In this document: positions 51,818-59,858 of the stretch, piece after piece
Position numbering within the stretch: the first letter of the stretch is position 1
Layout: the number at the start of each line of letters is the position of its first letter
Assembly (NCBI GenBank): GCA_045345765.1
Contig: CP148265.1
Span: 310,001 to 374,000, forward strand
DNA length: 64,000 bases
Reading direction: 5' to 3'
From: JAOARY01 sp045345765
GTDB lineage: Bacteria > Bacillota > Clostridia > Peptostreptococcales > Peptostreptococcaceae
Notes under the pieces: model-generated
Told to the model about the DNA's origin: nothing
The model's input: only the letters and a program-made list of their open reading frames with translations
Databases searched by the model: none
Translations under genes and position numbers: made by a program

Positions 51818-53270
51818 TAATCTCACCTTCTTTATAATATTTTAATGCCCCATTTAAAATCTCATCTTCAAGACCCAAAAGTTTGCATATATTAAATGCA
51901 TCTTTTGGAACATTTTTTCCTTCGTCCATTTTTAAAAGTCTATAATCCATATGCTTTTGTATTATTTCAACAGAATATTTTTTATCAAATTTAATAAGTT
52001 CTTTTAAGTCTTCAAAATTAACATTTTTAAGACCTACAACTTGATAATGATTCATCCAATTTTCACAAACATTATCATAATGTGTTGTTAATAAACTTAT
52101 TGTATTTTTATCTTTTAAATAATTTAATAGTCCTTTTAATAAACTTCTTCCTTCTTTTGGATTTGTTCCTCTTGCAAATTCATCCATTATAACAAGACCT
52201 TTTTTACTATTTATATCTTCTATAATGGCTTTTAGATTCATAATTTCTGCCCCAAAAGTGGAAAGACCTCGAGAAATTGATTGCATATCATCAGATACAA
52301 AGGATAAAAAATCAAGTAAACAAATCTCTATTTCATCACAAAATGAATAAAAACCCGATATAGCCATATAATAATTTAATGCTATTGTCTTTAAACTAAT
52401 ACTTTTTCCCCCCATATTGGCACCAGTTATAAGACTAACACCTCTGTTTAATTCTATAGATATTTTAGTAAATTCTTTATTGCTCTTTTTTAAAATATCC
52501 TTAACTTCTGGGTTAAATGCATTTTTTATTTTTATAGACATCGAATCTGTCACTTTTGGTTTTATTGCATTGTATTTAACTGCAAGCTCTGCTTTTGCAA
52601 TTAAAAAATCCAAATACGAAATACTTTTTATATTAAGTAAAAACAAATCCACAAATTTAATAATTTGATTTGATATATTTTTTCTTATTTCATATTCTTC
52701 CTTTTCTTCTTCTAATACAATTTCTAATCTTTTTTCCATTAAAATTTCTCTTTTTTCTTGGCTATCTTCTTTTAATATTTCTCTTTCTATTTCTTTTTTA
52801 TTATCTCTTATTATTTTCAATTTTTTTGAATACGCTTCATATATAAAAAACGATGGCATTTTTTTATCTTCTGGATCTAATATTTTTATCAAATCAGATA
52901 AAGAATTCAATTTAATATTTTTGATATCTAAGTTCAAAACAAAATAGCTTCTTCTTAAATCTTCAAAAGACATTGCAAAACTCTTTATTTCAAATAATTC
53001 AACTTCATCTAAAATCATATTATTTTTACATCTTAATAATGAATTTTTTATATCTTTTAATTTTCTTAGATATCTTTTTATCTCCACTAAATCTTTATTC
53101 TTATATGCTTTTATCATTTTTTCTATATTCAAAAATTCTTCTTCTAACTTATCTTTATCATCAAAAAACTTCAAATTCTTCTTTAAATCTTTTGAAAATG
53201 GAGTTTGTAATTGCAAATTATTAAGTATATAAGAAATTCCTACACCGTCCAAATCTAAATTATTATGCAT
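51780..53270 (-). CDS. MutS-like ATPase of the aminomutase operon (KamC-like)
   Basis: The 496-residue protein keeps the MutS core and ATPase parts: a long helical lever region (about 30-260), Walker A in SLITGANMGGKSISLKTIAL, DDMQSISRGLSTFGAEI, and Walker B in GLVIMDEFARGTNPKEGRSL, then the TTHYD switch. The N-terminal mismatch-recognition domain is absent, so it is unlikely to repair DNA. Genes of this type recur in lysine and ornithine aminomutase clusters. A likely role is a chaperone or reactivase for the B12 enzyme; this is inference. The ATG at 53270 is chosen over a GTG at 53279. Confidence 0.82.
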   Translation of the reverse strand: MHNNLDLDGVGISYILNNLQLQTPFSKDLKKNLKFFDDKDKLEEEFLNIEKMIKAYKNKDLVEIKRYLRKLKDIKNSLLRCKNNMILDEVELFEIKSFAMSFEDLRRSYFVLNLDIKNIKLNSLSDLIKILDPEDKKMPSFFIYEAYSKKLKIIRDNKKEIEREILKEDSQEKREILMEKRLEIVLEEEKEEYEIRKNISNQIIKFVDLFLLNIKSISYLDFLIAKAELAVKYNAIKPKVTDSMSIKIKNAFNPEVKDILKKSNKEFTKISIELNRGVSLITGANMGGKSISLKTIALNYYMAISGFYSFCDEIEICLLDFLSFVSDDMQSISRGLSTFGAEIMNLKAIIEDINSKKGLVIMDEFARGTNPKEGRSLLKGLLNYLKDKNTISLLTTHYDNVCENWMNHYQVVGLKNVNFEDLKELIKFDKKYSVEIIQKHMDYRLLKMDEGKNVPKDAFNICKLLGLEDEILNGALKYYKEGEINEEQGEFKLGSC

Positions 53271-54294
53271 TTTTATCACATCCTAAAACATCATAAATAG
53301 GTAAACTAAGCTTAGTCTTTAATTTTTTTAAAAATTCTTCTGATTTAAAATTATAACCATATGGCGAATACGGATTTATAGTTACACCTATTAAATTAAT
53401 TTTATTTAATGACATTATTCTGCCACCACTTTTTTTGAATTTATTTTTAGTCATCTGTGTTAAAAATAACTTAGTTCCATCTTCAATCAAAATTATACAT
53501 TCTTTTATTTTATTTGTTTTTTTCATTATACTTTCTAAAACACGATCCGTTATAATCCCCCTAATGGCCATATATTTTGCACCATTTTCAATCTCCGTTA
53601 CAATCTCATCCATTGCCATTAAATTCGTTTTTTTGTCTATATATTTGACCCCCATCTCATTTATAGACACCGCACAATTTTCTTTAAATGAATCAAAAAC
53701 AATATTTTTTATATTATTATCTTCTATGCTATCTATTGATAAATTACAAACCGCCAAAGATGTTTTATTGACAACATCCAAAATATCTTTAGATAAAGAT
53801 GCTCCAGTAGCTAATACTGAAGCATCTGTTATATATGGTGACGCTGATGTTTTTCTACTTAGCGCCCCATCTAAAAATATATGATCACAATCAAAATCTA
53901 TTAATATTTGAAAGACCTCTTTTAATTGTGCATTAATGGAAGGGCCTGCAATTTCAACAAAACCATCACTCAAGGCTCTAACTATGACAATTTTCCCCAT
54001 AGGTGTGTTTATATTTGTTGTTCTTAAAATTTCCTTAGTTATATCACTTTTAAAAATACAGTCCTTAGCTGTTGCTATTATCGTATTTTTATTTACATAT
54101 ATTTTAGGTTTTTTCGTTGCAGTTACTAAATCTTCTGATTCTCCATCTCTACCTATAGATGTTATTCCTATGATTTTATTTCTATCCATATTTCTCAATA
54201 TAAAATTTAATGTTGTTGTTTTTCCAACATTTTTTTCCATACCAATCAATGAAATAGTTTTATAATTTTTTATTTCTTCCATTATGCTTTTCAT
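53263..54294 (-). CDS. P-loop protein of the aminomutase operon (KamB-like)
   Basis: This 343-residue protein has a Walker A motif, LIGMEKNVGKTTTLNFIL, ITSIGRDGE, and a possible Walker B in CDHIFLDGALSRKTSA. No signal or membrane segments are visible. It lies between kamA and the MutS-like gene, overlapping the latter by 8 bp. Lysine clusters of other fermenters carry an uncharacterised gene here, called kamB in some annotations. Together with the MutS-like ATPase it may assemble or reactivate the aminomutase. No function has been shown that I know of. Confidence 0.75.
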   Translation of the reverse strand: MKSIMEEIKNYKTISLIGMEKNVGKTTTLNFILRNMDRNKIIGITSIGRDGESEDLVTATKKPKIYVNKNTIIATAKDCIFKSDITKEILRTTNINTPMGKIVIVRALSDGFVEIAGPSINAQLKEVFQILIDFDCDHIFLDGALSRKTSASPYITDASVLATGASLSKDILDVVNKTSLAVCNLSIDSIEDNNIKNIVFDSFKENCAVSINEMGVKYIDKKTNLMAMDEIVTEIENGAKYMAIRGIITDRVLESIMKKTNKIKECIILIEDGTKLFLTQMTKNKFKKSGGRIMSLNKINLIGVTINPYSPYGYNFKSEEFLKKLKTKLSLPIYDVLGCDKNA

Positions 54295-54324
54295 CAAATC
54301 TTTCCTTTATTCATTCTTTGTTTA

Positions 54325-55593
54325 TTAATGTAAAACCTTGTGAGCATCTTCACTTCTTTGTTTTCTTTCAAGACCTTCTGGCTCTAACGTCATTTGTTGA
54401 TTATTTAAAAGTCCTGCTACTCCAACCTTATGAACTTCTTCTTCACCTCTGCAAACTGGACAATTACATCCAACTTCATAAGAATGTGGTTCTTGATAAG
54501 TTGTTATAACACCTTCAAAGTTTCTAAGTATAACTTTATCATGACTTTGAGATATTACATAGTTTGGCATTACTGGAGTTTTTCCTCCACCACCAGGTGC
54601 ATCTACAACAAATGTTGGAACACAGTAACCCGAAGTATGTCCTCTTAATCCTTCTATTATTTCAATACCTTTAGCTACAGGAGTTCTAAAATGTTCAATT
54701 CCCATAGATAAATCACATTGATAGATATAATATGGTCTAACTCTTATCATAGCTAAATCATTTACAAGTCTTTTCATAACATGAACACAATCATTAACGC
54801 CTCTTAAAAGTACCGTTTGATTTCCTAGTGGAACTCCTGCATTAGCTAATTTTTCACATGCTAATTTTGATTCTTCAGTAATTTCATTAGAATGATTAAA
54901 ATGAGTATTTAACCAAATTGGATGATATTTTTTAAGCATATTTACTAAATCATCAGTAATTCTTTGAGGTAATACAACTGGAACTCTTGAACCTATTCTA
55001 ACTATTTCAACATGTTCAATAGCTCTTAATCTTTTTATGATGTATTCTAATTTTTCATCAGAAATTAAAAGTGCATCTCCACCAGAAAGTAATACATCTC
55101 TTATTACTGGAGTTTTTGCTATATAATCTATCGCTGCATCTATTTGAGCCATTGGAAGTGCAGTATCATTTTGTCCTGCAAATCTTCTTCTAGTGCAATG
55201 TCTACAATACATTGAACATTGATCTGTTATTAAAAGTAACGCTCTATCAGGATATCTATGAGTCAATCCTGGAACTGGTGAATCTCCATCTTCATGAAGT
55301 GGATCTAATAAATCCGCATCTGATTTATGAATTTCATTTATTAGTGGTATTGCTTGCTTTCTAACTGGATCATGTAAATCATCTGGATCTATAATCGAAA
55401 GATAGTAAGGTGTTATAGACATTCTAAGTGTTTCTAGACATTTTCTAGCACCATCTTCTTCTTCTTTTGTAAGTGGTATATATTTTTTTAGCTCATCAAC
55501 TGTTTCTATTCTGTTTTTTAATTGCCATTTCCAATCGTTCCAATCCTCATTGCTCACATTTGGAAATAATTCTTTTCTTCTGTATACCTTCAT
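54325..55593 (-). CDS. kamA: Lysine 2,3-aminomutase
   Basis: KamA is a radical SAM and PLP enzyme that converts L-lysine to L-beta-lysine, the first fermentation step. The 422-residue chain has the cluster motif DQCSMYCRHCTRRRFAG (C-x3-C-x2-C), DVLLSGGDALLI, RIGSRVPVVLPQRI, the PLP region FVVDAPGGGGKTPVMPNY with its lysine, and a C-terminal zinc motif GCNCPVCRG. It follows kdd by 40 bp with GGGGGG-type SD sequence before the ATG. Confidence 0.97.
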   Translation of the reverse strand: MKVYRRKELFPNVSNEDWNDWKWQLKNRIETVDELKKYIPLTKEEEDGARKCLETLRMSITPYYLSIIDPDDLHDPVRKQAIPLINEIHKSDADLLDPLHEDGDSPVPGLTHRYPDRALLLITDQCSMYCRHCTRRRFAGQNDTALPMAQIDAAIDYIAKTPVIRDVLLSGGDALLISDEKLEYIIKRLRAIEHVEIVRIGSRVPVVLPQRITDDLVNMLKKYHPIWLNTHFNHSNEITEESKLACEKLANAGVPLGNQTVLLRGVNDCVHVMKRLVNDLAMIRVRPYYIYQCDLSMGIEHFRTPVAKGIEIIEGLRGHTSGYCVPTFVVDAPGGGGKTPVMPNYVISQSHDKVILRNFEGVITTYQEPHSYEVGCNCPVCRGEEEVHKVGVAGLLNNQQMTLEPEGLERKQRSEDAHKVLH

Positions 55594-55633
55594 ATTTAAA
55601 ACCCCCCATATAAGATAAAAAATCTGCCCCCAA

Positions 55634-56686
55634 TTAAACTAACTGATTTTGAACATAAGTTTGTTCAAATATATCTCTTATAACCTTAGATTCTCTAAGT
55701 TCTTCTAAAGTTATTTGTGCATGTCCTTTTGTATATCCATTACCAATAATCATATTTACATCTTTCCCAACACCTTCTGCTCCAAGCGCTGCTTTTGTAA
55801 AGCTTGTCGCCATAGAAAAGAAATAAACAGTTCCATCATCTCTTACAGGTAATATAGTTGACATTTCTGTATTTTCAACATTAACACAGTTTATAGATAT
55901 ATCATATTCATTACCATTATTAGCTTCTAATGATTTTTCTAATACTAATGCTGGTTCTTTAGCATTTGCAACTATAACTTCATGGTATAAACCTGCATCT
56001 AATAGTTTTTTCTTATCTTCTTCAAATACTACAAGTCCAACAACTTTACCTGTAGGACCTACTCTTTTTTTAGCTTCATATCCACAAAGCATTCCTGATT
56101 TTCCAGCTGCTCCAAGGATTAATACACTATCTCCTGGTTTTGCCAACTTGGCTGTTTGAGCTGGAGCTCCTGCAACATCTAATGCTGCTAAAGCTAGATT
56201 TTCATCCATATCTTCTGGTAATTTTGCATATATTCCACTTTCAAATAATATAGCTTTTCCTTCTATTTCAACTCTATCAATTTCTTTGTGTATATTTTTT
56301 ATCTTATCTATTTTTAAAGGTGTTAATGATAATGATACTAAAGTAGCTATTTTATCGCCTACTTTCAAATCAGTTTTACCTTCCATTTTTGGTCCAATTT
56401 CCTCTACTGTTCCTATTAACATTCCCCCAGAACCTGTAACAGGATTTTGCATCTTTCCTTTTTCATTAACTATTTCTAAAATTCTATTTTTTATAGCTTC
56501 TTCATTTCCATTTTGTTCTTCTTCTATTTGAGTAAAACTTGCTGAATCTATATTTAATGCTTGTACATCAATTCTTATTTCATTATCAAATAGAGTCATA
56601 TCATTTGAAATTTTTGTTGCTGGTTGTGGTAACACACCCTTTGGTTCTATAACTCTATGAGTTCCATATTTACATCCTTTTTGCAT
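55634..56686 (-). CDS. kdd: L-erythro-3,5-diaminohexanoate dehydrogenase
   Basis: Kdd oxidises 3,5-diaminohexanoate with NAD and releases ammonia, giving 5-amino-3-oxohexanoate. The 350-residue chain starts KGCKYGTHRVIEPKGVLPQ and has a medium-chain-dehydrogenase fold: GSGGMLIGTVEEIGP, VGDKIATLVSLSLTPL, and the dinucleotide segment SVLILGAAGKSGMLCGYEAKK. There is no zinc-type GHE motif. It stands between the CoA transferase B subunit gene and kamA, as in known lysine clusters. Confidence 0.94.
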   Translation of the reverse strand: MQKGCKYGTHRVIEPKGVLPQPATKISNDMTLFDNEIRIDVQALNIDSASFTQIEEEQNGNEEAIKNRILEIVNEKGKMQNPVTGSGGMLIGTVEEIGPKMEGKTDLKVGDKIATLVSLSLTPLKIDKIKNIHKEIDRVEIEGKAILFESGIYAKLPEDMDENLALAALDVAGAPAQTAKLAKPGDSVLILGAAGKSGMLCGYEAKKRVGPTGKVVGLVVFEEDKKKLLDAGLYHEVIVANAKEPALVLEKSLEANNGNEYDISINCVNVENTEMSTILPVRDDGTVYFFSMATSFTKAALGAEGVGKDVNMIIGNGYTKGHAQITLEELRESKVIRDIFEQTYVQNQLV

Positions 56687-56703
56687 ATTCTTTCCCCCCC
56701 AAA

Positions 56704-57408
56704 TTAAATTTCCATTTTTTTAAGATTTTCATCTATTATTAATTCTGCCTCTGTAAGAATTTTTATTTCTTCGACAGATATTTGTGGATGTATTTCTTTT
56801 AATACTAACCCCTCATTTGTAACTTCCATAACCCCAAGTTCACTAACAATCATATCTACAACATTACAAGCAGTAAAAGGAAGTTTACATTTTTTAAGTA
56901 TTTTAGGACTACCCTTAGCAGTATGAACAGTTGCAACTATAACTTTTTTAGCTCCTGTAACTAAATCCATAGCTCCCCCCATACCTGGAACTAATTTACC
57001 TGGAATTATCCAATTTGATAAATTACCTTCACCATCTACTTCTAATGCACCAAGTACTGTAGCATCAACATGTCCACCTCTTATAAGTGAAAATGACATT
57101 GCACTATCAAAGAATGCACCACTTGGTAATACGCTTACATGTTGTCCTCCAGCATTAGTTATATCTTCATCTAATTCATCTTCACTAGGTGCTGGTCCCA
57201 TACCAACCATTCCATTTTCTGATTGGAATACAACATTTATATCTTCTGGTATATAATTTGCAACCATTGTAGGAAGTCCTATTCCTAGATTAACAAGTTG
57301 ACCATCTTTTAACTCTTTAGCAATTCTTTTTGCTATTATTTTTTTTGCTTCCTTAGAATCTATATTAAGTCTTTCCATTATAGCTTGAGCACTCATCTTA
57401 CTCACCAT
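56704..57408 (-). CDS. atoA: Butyrate-acetoacetate CoA-transferase, subunit B
   Basis: This 234-residue beta chain of a 3-oxoacid CoA-transferase has ELKDGQLVNLGIGLPTMVANYIP and the catalytic glutamate in VFQSENGMVGMGPAP. SFSLIRGGHVDATVLGALEVD follows. It overlaps the A-subunit gene by 11 bp. In lysine fermentation it moves CoA from butyryl-CoA to acetoacetate, so that the acetoacetate half can be thiolysed to acetyl-CoA. Confidence 0.93.
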   Translation of the reverse strand: MVSKMSAQAIMERLNIDSKEAKKIIAKRIAKELKDGQLVNLGIGLPTMVANYIPEDINVVFQSENGMVGMGPAPSEDELDEDITNAGGQHVSVLPSGAFFDSAMSFSLIRGGHVDATVLGALEVDGEGNLSNWIIPGKLVPGMGGAMDLVTGAKKVIVATVHTAKGSPKILKKCKLPFTACNVVDMIVSELGVMEVTNEGLVLKEIHPQISVEEIKILTEAELIIDENLKKMEI

Positions 57409-58051
57409 CCTTAACTATATAATCAACTAAAACACCTGGAGTAACTACATTATTAGGATCAATCTCTCCTGTTTTTACTATTTGTTTAGCTCCAACAATA
57501 ACTTTTTTAGCTGCCATTGCCATAAGCGGATTGAAATTTCTTGTAGTTCCTTTATATATAGTATTTCCAAACTCATCACTTATATTTCCACCTATAAGTG
57601 CTACATCTGCTCTTAATGGTTTTTCAAGTAAGTATTTTTCCCCATCAATTTCTATAATATCTTTATTTTCTGCAACTATAGTTCCTAAACCAGTTTTTGT
57701 TAAAATTCCACCAAGACCACATCCACCTGCTCTAATTCTTTCAGCTAATGTTCCTTGTGGTGAAAGTTCAACATCCATAGTTTTTTCAACCATTCTTTTT
57801 CCTGTTTCTTTATTAGTTCCAATATGAGATGCTATTACTTTCTTACATTGTCCATTTGCAACTAATCTTCCTATTCCTCTATCAATAAAACTAGTATCAT
57901 TTGCTATTATAGTTAAGTCTTTGATATTCATATCGACTAAAATATCTATAATTTTTTCAGGAGTTCCAACTCCTAAAAATCCACCAATCATTAAAGTCAT
58001 TCCATCTTTAAATTCTTTTTTGATTTCATCAATAGAAACAACTTTATTCAT
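57398..58051 (-). CDS. atoD: Butyrate-acetoacetate CoA-transferase, subunit A
   Basis: This 217-residue alpha chain has the signature GMTLMIGGFLGVGTPEKIID and GGCGLGGILTKTGLGTIV, then PLRADVALIGGNISDEFGN. It overlaps kce by 8 bp and subunit B by 11 bp, so all three are translationally linked. It works with subunit B as one CoA-transferase. Confidence 0.93.
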   Translation of the reverse strand: MNKVVSIDEIKKEFKDGMTLMIGGFLGVGTPEKIIDILVDMNIKDLTIIANDTSFIDRGIGRLVANGQCKKVIASHIGTNKETGKRMVEKTMDVELSPQGTLAERIRAGGCGLGGILTKTGLGTIVAENKDIIEIDGEKYLLEKPLRADVALIGGNISDEFGNTIYKGTTRNFNPLMAMAAKKVIVGAKQIVKTGEIDPNNVVTPGVLVDYIVKDGE

Positions 58052-58877
58052 TTAAATCACCTTCTAAATTTAATATTTTTCTAGCTTCAGCTGGAGTTGC
58101 TATTTCTCTACCAATTTCATTTGCCATTTTTACAACTCTTTTTACAAAATCAGCATTTGAACTAGCTGGTACTCCCTTAGACATATATACATTATCTTCA
58201 AATCCAACTCTTACATGTCCTCCACTTGAAATTGCCATTGCCGCCATATTAAATTGATGTCTTCCTATTCCTGAAACTGTAAAAGTAGCATCAGTAGGAA
58301 TACTTGACTGCATAAATGCTAAATCTCTTAAAGAAGCATTTATACCTCCATTAACTCCCATAACGAAGTTAAAATGCATTGGATTTTTTATAAATCCTTT
58401 TTTATTAAGTCTTAATGCCATATCTATCATACCTTTATCAAAAACTTCAATTTCTGGTTTGATATTAAGTTCAATCATTTGCTTTCCAAAATTCTTGATA
58501 GTATTTTCTGTATTTACAAATATGTCATCTCCACCAAAATTACAAGTTCCACAGTCTAATGTAGCCATTTCAGGATTTAAATAAACTGGTTGTAATCTTT
58601 CTTCATCAGTCATACCTACTGCCCCACCAGTAGATGGCTGAATTATAACATCTTCACATTTTTCTTTTATTGCATCTATACATGCTTTGAATCTATCCTT
58701 GCTTTGTGTTGGAGTTCCATCATCTTCTCTAACATGAAGATGTATTATACTTGCACCTGCTTTATAAGCTTCATAAGCTTCATTTGCTATTTCAGATACT
58801 GTATATGGAACACTTGGATTATGCTCCTTTGTAACCTCCGCTCCACAAATAGCTGCTGTTATAATTAGTTTTTCCAT
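58044..58877 (-). CDS. kce: 3-keto-5-aminohexanoate cleavage enzyme
   Basis: Kce condenses 5-amino-3-oxohexanoate with acetyl-CoA to give acetoacetate and 3-aminobutyryl-CoA. The 277-residue chain has Glu14 in AAICGAEVTKEHNPSVPYT and the metal ligands His46 and His48 in IIHLHVRED. QPSTGGAVGMTDEERLQP and HVRVGFEDNVYMSKG (containing the later Glu-Asp pair) match the family. GGGGGG lies before the ATG. It follows kal by 34 bp. Confidence 0.95.
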   Translation of the reverse strand: MEKLIITAAICGAEVTKEHNPSVPYTVSEIANEAYEAYKAGASIIHLHVREDDGTPTQSKDRFKACIDAIKEKCEDVIIQPSTGGAVGMTDEERLQPVYLNPEMATLDCGTCNFGGDDIFVNTENTIKNFGKQMIELNIKPEIEVFDKGMIDMALRLNKKGFIKNPMHFNFVMGVNGGINASLRDLAFMQSSIPTDATFTVSGIGRHQFNMAAMAISSGGHVRVGFEDNVYMSKGVPASSNADFVKRVVKMANEIGREIATPAEARKILNLEGDLNE

Positions 58878-58911
58878 AGCAAAAGTCCCCCCATATATTT
58901 ATATTTTATAA

Positions 58912-59304
58912 TTATAAACTCTTTACATTTCTTTGTTTATCTTTTGGTACAACACATGTTCCACTAGCTTTACATACAACTATTGGCTCATCTAAAACAT
59001 CTGCTGCTGAATCATTTAAATCAGTTCTTGGAACTATAACTTTTCTAGCTTCAAATTCCATCTTTCTTGAAGAATTTCCTGTTTCAATAATTCTACCAAC
59101 TGCTTCTATGTAATCTCCTGCATATACTGGTGCTAAAAATTCAACCTTATCGTAAGCTCTAAAAAGACCTTCATCTCCATCATTTAATATTAATAATTCA
59201 GTCGCAACGTCCCCAAATAATTGCAACATTCTTGCACCATCAACTAAATTTCCTCCATAATGTGCATCATGTGAACTCATTCTCATTCTTATCATTGATT
59301 CCAT
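58912..59304 (-). CDS. kal: 3-aminobutyryl-CoA ammonia-lyase
   Basis: Kal removes ammonia from 3-aminobutyryl-CoA to form crotonyl-CoA. The 130-residue chain is a hot-dog-fold protein: RMRMSSHDAHYGGNLVDGARMLQLFGDVATEL (key part HDAHYGGNLVDGA), then YDKVEFLAPVYAGDYIEA and FEARKVIVP. It is the first gene of the fermentation operon, 105 bp after the riboswitch terminator, with GGGGG before the ATG. Confidence 0.94.
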   Translation of the reverse strand: MESMIRMRMSSHDAHYGGNLVDGARMLQLFGDVATELLILNDGDEGLFRAYDKVEFLAPVYAGDYIEAVGRIIETGNSSRKMEFEARKVIVPRTDLNDSAADVLDEPIVVCKASGTCVVPKDKQRNVKSL

Positions 59305-59417
59305 TTTTATAGCCCCCTTTTAATTTTCGTAAAATTTTTAATATTTTGAATTTATTTTTGAATACAATCACATTTTACAACTTTAATAATTTAAAAATTG
59401 TATTAAATAAATCCAAT

Positions 59418-59477
59418 AAAAAAAGCATTGAATAATCAATGCTAAAAATCTATAAAAGCTTATGGAACTTTTAGCAT
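59418..59477 (-). terminator. Riboswitch expression platform: terminator and competing antiterminator
   Basis: AGCATTGA (59443-59436) and TCAATGCT (59431-59424) with a T-run (59423-59418) form the terminator. ATGCTAAAA (59477-59469) can pair with TTTTAGCAT (59447-59439), which overlaps the first terminator arm, as an antiterminator. ATGCTAAAAG can also pair with TTTTTGGCAT (59490-59481), which overlaps the 3' strand of aptamer P1. Confidence 0.7.
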
Positions 59478-59483
59478 CATATG

Positions 59484-59660
59484 CCAAAAATAGCGCTCCA
59501 TAAAAATATGGCAGTAGCTGAAAATTTACTCTCAACTCCCAAGAATAACTTAAAAGAACTAAATTATTCTTTCGGCAATCTCTCCCTTCAAAATTAACAT
59601 CGGAAGTTCTTTTCCTTATCATTTAATCTCTACCCGAAAAATTGCACCTCTATCTTTTTG
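59484..59660 (-). promoter_or_regulatory. Lysine riboswitch of the lysine fermentation operon
   Basis: The minus-strand leader has the L-box order: AGATAGAGGTGC, GGGTAGAG, GAAGGGAGAGATTGCCGAAAG, a long GAATAA/TTATTC arm, CTACTGCCATA and TATGGAGCGCTA. P1 is CAAAAAGATAG (59660-59650) with CTATTTTTGG (59493-59484), with one bulged G. It lies between its own promoter and kal. Core strings match the lysC aptamer in this window. The CTGCCA replaces the usual CTGTCA. Confidence 0.84.
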
Positions 59661-59686
59661 TTATTTAATTATCTTATCTAACTCTA

Positions 59687-59714
59687 ATTATATAACTTTT
59701 TAAAAATTCGTCAA
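59687..59714 (-). promoter_or_regulatory. Promoter of the lysine fermentation operon
   Basis: TTGACG (59709-59714), a 16 bp spacer and TATAAT (59687-59692) start transcription near 59680, just before the aptamer. Confidence 0.75.
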
Positions 59715-59766
59715 CTAATTTTTCATGTTTTTTTTCTAAACTTTCATTTTTGCGCATAAAAAAACA

Positions 59767-59837
59767 TTTTCCGACGTTTTTCGATGCAATTTTTTTTGCA
59801 TTCTGAAATACAAAAGATTTTTTCGTCATTTTTCGAT
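59767..59837. repeat. Imperfect 19-bp direct repeat upstream of the operon promoter
   Basis: TTTTCCGACGTTTTTCGAT (59767-59785) and TTTTTCGTCATTTTTCGAT (59819-59837) agree at 16 of 19 positions and are 52 bp apart. A hairpin ATGCAA/TTGCAT lies between. This could be a regulator site or the atoE 3' end. Together with the promoter and riboswitch, it accounts for the 59305-59858 gap. Confidence 0.5.
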
Positions 59838-59858
59838 AGTTATATTTTTATCATCTTA

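Noticed and set aside
59383..59622. A 79-codon open frame on the minus strand in the leader of the lysine operon
   Set aside because: It overlaps the riboswitch aptamer and terminator, has an unusual composition and no supported start. The RNA structure explains the sequence.
59484..59660. Cobalamin riboswitch, considered because the operon contains B12 enzymes
   Set aside because: The AGAGGTGC start, GCCGAAAG and TGGAGCGC strings follow the lysine box order; no standard B12 box (GCCACTG) is found.
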